From NCBI GenBank assembly GCA_025965295.1, contig JAOPXF010000208.1, positions 1 to 5,326 on the forward strand: a DNA stretch of 5,326 nt, written 5' to 3'. Each line of letters starts with the position of its first letter. Position 1 is the stretch's first letter. The position numbers and the translations under genes were made by a program. This DNA comes from Nocardioides sp. Its GTDB lineage: Bacteria; Actinomycetota; Actinomycetes; Propionibacteriales; Nocardioidaceae. Positions 4,359-5,326 of the stretch are shown one piece after another. The notes under the pieces are model-generated. The model saw nothing but the letters and a program-made list of their open reading frames with translations, was not told where the DNA came from and ran no database searches.

Positions 4359-5326
4359 CTAGAGCTGCCCGTGGTTGGGCGGGAACGTGCCGTCGACGGC
4401 GAAGCGGCCCAGGTGCTGGACCTTCCAGCCCGCCGGGTCGTGGAGCGTGTGGGTGCGCGCGTTGCGCCAGTGCCGGTCGAGGTTGAGGCTGGCCAGCGCC
4501 GAGCGGGTGCCGGCCACCTCGAAGAGGCGGCTGGCCACCTCGAGCGACGCCTGGGTGCTGGACGCGCGGGCGGCCGCGACCGCGAGGCTCGCGTGCGCCG
4601 CGGTCTCCCCGGTGAGGTCTCCCGCCTGGAACAGCGCCGTGGCCCGGTCGACCGCCCGACCCGCCTCGGCGAGCAGCGCCTCGGCCGCACGGACCTGGAG
4701 CTCCATCTCGCCGAACGCGTGCACGACCAGCGGGTCGTCGGCGGCCTGCTCCACCCCCGCGTCGGGGTAGGGCCGGCTCTTCGTCGTGACGAACTCCGCG
4801 GCGTCGGCGAGGGCCGCCCGGGCGATGCCGGCGTCCAGCGCCGCGTGCAGCAGCTGGGCGAAGGCGCCGTAGACCTGCGGCCCCTCGAAGGTCAGGTGGT
4901 ACGGCGTGATCCGGGCCGAGTCGACCTCGACGTCGTCGAGCCGGACGGTGCCGCTCGCGGTGGTCCGCTGGCCGAGGCCGTCCCAGTCGTCGACGACGGT
5001 GACGCCGGGCGCGGTGCGCTCGACCCAGGCGACGTGCAGCGGCCCCTGCTGCGGGGCGGCCAGCGTGTCCAGGTGGGCCAGGACCGGGATCCAGTCGGCG
5101 AACAGGGCGCCGGTGCTGTAGCCCTTGACGCCGTTCAGCACCCAGCGGCCGTCACCCGTGGGCGTGAGCGACGTGCGGTAGTCGCGGACGTTCCTGGTGC
5201 CGACCTCGGACTGCGCGTTGCCGAAGCGCTTGCCGGCCAGCACCTCGCCGAAGAAGAACCCCCGCTGCTCCTCGGTGCCCTGGTGCCGCAGCGCGTTGAC
5301 GTAGACGAAGTGGCTGTGCGGGATCT
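4359..5326 (-). CDS. SfnB/DszC-like flavin-dependent monooxygenase (acyl-CoA dehydrogenase fold), N-terminus outside window
   Basis: The visible 321 residues are an open frame running off the right edge, with no start needed inside the window; the family is about 400 aa, so roughly 80 are missing. Visible motifs, numbered from the edge: HFVYVNALRHQGTEEQRGFF (5-24), VLAGKRFGNAQSEVGTRN (28-45), WVLNGVKGYSTGALFADWI (61-79), and near the end RHWRNARTHTLHDP (284-297). These are typical of the SfnB 'sulfur acquisition' / DszC dibenzothiophene-monooxygenase group, in which the acyl-CoA dehydrogenase fold serves oxygenation with external FMNH2 rather than CoA-ester oxidation. The His-rich C-terminal motif belongs to this group's active-site region. 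The next genes are an SsuD-like oxygenase and two flavin reductases, fitting a reduced-flavin-dependent role in organosulfur use. A true acyl-CoA dehydrogenase is much less likely. The substrate is unknown. An internal GTG at 5243 is not the start, since homologous sequence continues upstream of it. Confidence 0.85.
   Translation of the reverse strand, partial: IPHSHFVYVNALRHQGTEEQRGFFFGEVLAGKRFGNAQSEVGTRNVRDYRTSLTPTGDGRWVLNGVKGYSTGALFADWIPVLAHLDTLAAPQQGPLHVAWVERTAPGVTVVDDWDGLGQRTTASGTVRLDDVEVDSARITPYHLTFEGPQVYGAFAQLLHAALDAGIARAALADAAEFVTTKSRPYPDAGVEQAADDPLVVHAFGEMELQVRAAEALLAEAGRAVDRATALFQAGDLTGETAAHASLAVAAARASSTQASLEVASRLFEVAGTRSALASLNLDRHWRNARTHTLHDPAGWKVQHLGRFAVDGTFPPNHGQL

Noticed and set aside
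3080..4486. Long plus-strand open frame of 468 codons opposite the SsuD-like gene
   Set aside because: It is antisense to a gene with full family motifs, its composition (rich in Arg, Gly, Ala, Asp, Leu) shows no domain, and such frames are expected in very GC-rich DNA.
4298..4690. N-terminal extension of the SsuD-like protein by 131 residues
   Set aside because: The extension is low-complexity Arg/Ser/Pro sequence out of frame with the SfnB-like gene, and a good ribosome site precedes the ATG at 4297, where homology to SsuD begins.
4359..5243. SfnB-like gene starting at the internal GTG at 5243
   Set aside because: The frame stays open to the window edge and the 27 residues upstream match the family, so the gene is simply cut by the edge.
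4359..5326. Conventional acyl-CoA dehydrogenase in fatty-acid breakdown
   Set aside because: The C-terminal RHWRNARTHTLHDP motif and the neighbouring SsuD-like and flavin reductase genes fit the SfnB/DszC group instead.

Overview
The window is a high-GC stretch in which every supportable gene lies on the minus strand. The GC content, GTG starts, 4-bp start/stop overlaps and actinobacterial-type HemQ active site point to an actinomycete. A Nocardioides-like member of the Propionibacteriales is my best guess, from general impression and from an intergenic repeat I recall from that group; this was not tested.

In transcription order (right to left), the first block is a four-gene organosulfur / reduced-flavin cluster. 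(1) The gene running off the right edge (5326-4359) is an SfnB/DszC-like flavin-dependent oxidoreductase of the acyl-CoA-dehydrogenase fold, lacking its N-terminus. (2) After a 61-bp gap holding a repeat-like element comes an SsuD-like FMNH2-dependent sulfonate monooxygenase (4297-3137). (3) It overlaps by GTGA with an SsuE-like flavodoxin-fold NAD(P)H:FMN reductase (3140-2607). (4) That overlaps by ATGA with a second, structurally unrelated flavin reductase of the HpaC/split-barrel family (2610-2101). The simplest reading is that the two reductases supply reduced flavin to the two oxygenases, which release sulfite or otherwise oxidise organosulfur compounds for sulfur assimilation. The substrate cannot be read from the sequence, and no transporter or regulator is in view.

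A 77-bp gap (2024-2100) with a perfect 10-bp inverted repeat separates this block from the second one, the end of the coproporphyrin-dependent heme pathway: hemY/cgoX (2023-623), overlapping by ATGA with hemQ/chdC (626 to beyond position 1, missing its last few dozen residues). HemQ keeps the distal His, Tyr, Trp and proximal His expected for actinobacterial coproheme decarboxylases.

No RNA genes, CRISPR arrays, insertion sequences or phage genes were seen. The two gaps of 77 and 61 bp are the only non-coding sequence. I see no wholly new system. The points most worth a second look are the doubled oxygenase/reductase set, substitutions at key positions of the SsuD-like and SsuE-like proteins, the intergenic repeat, and a possible leaderless start for hemY.
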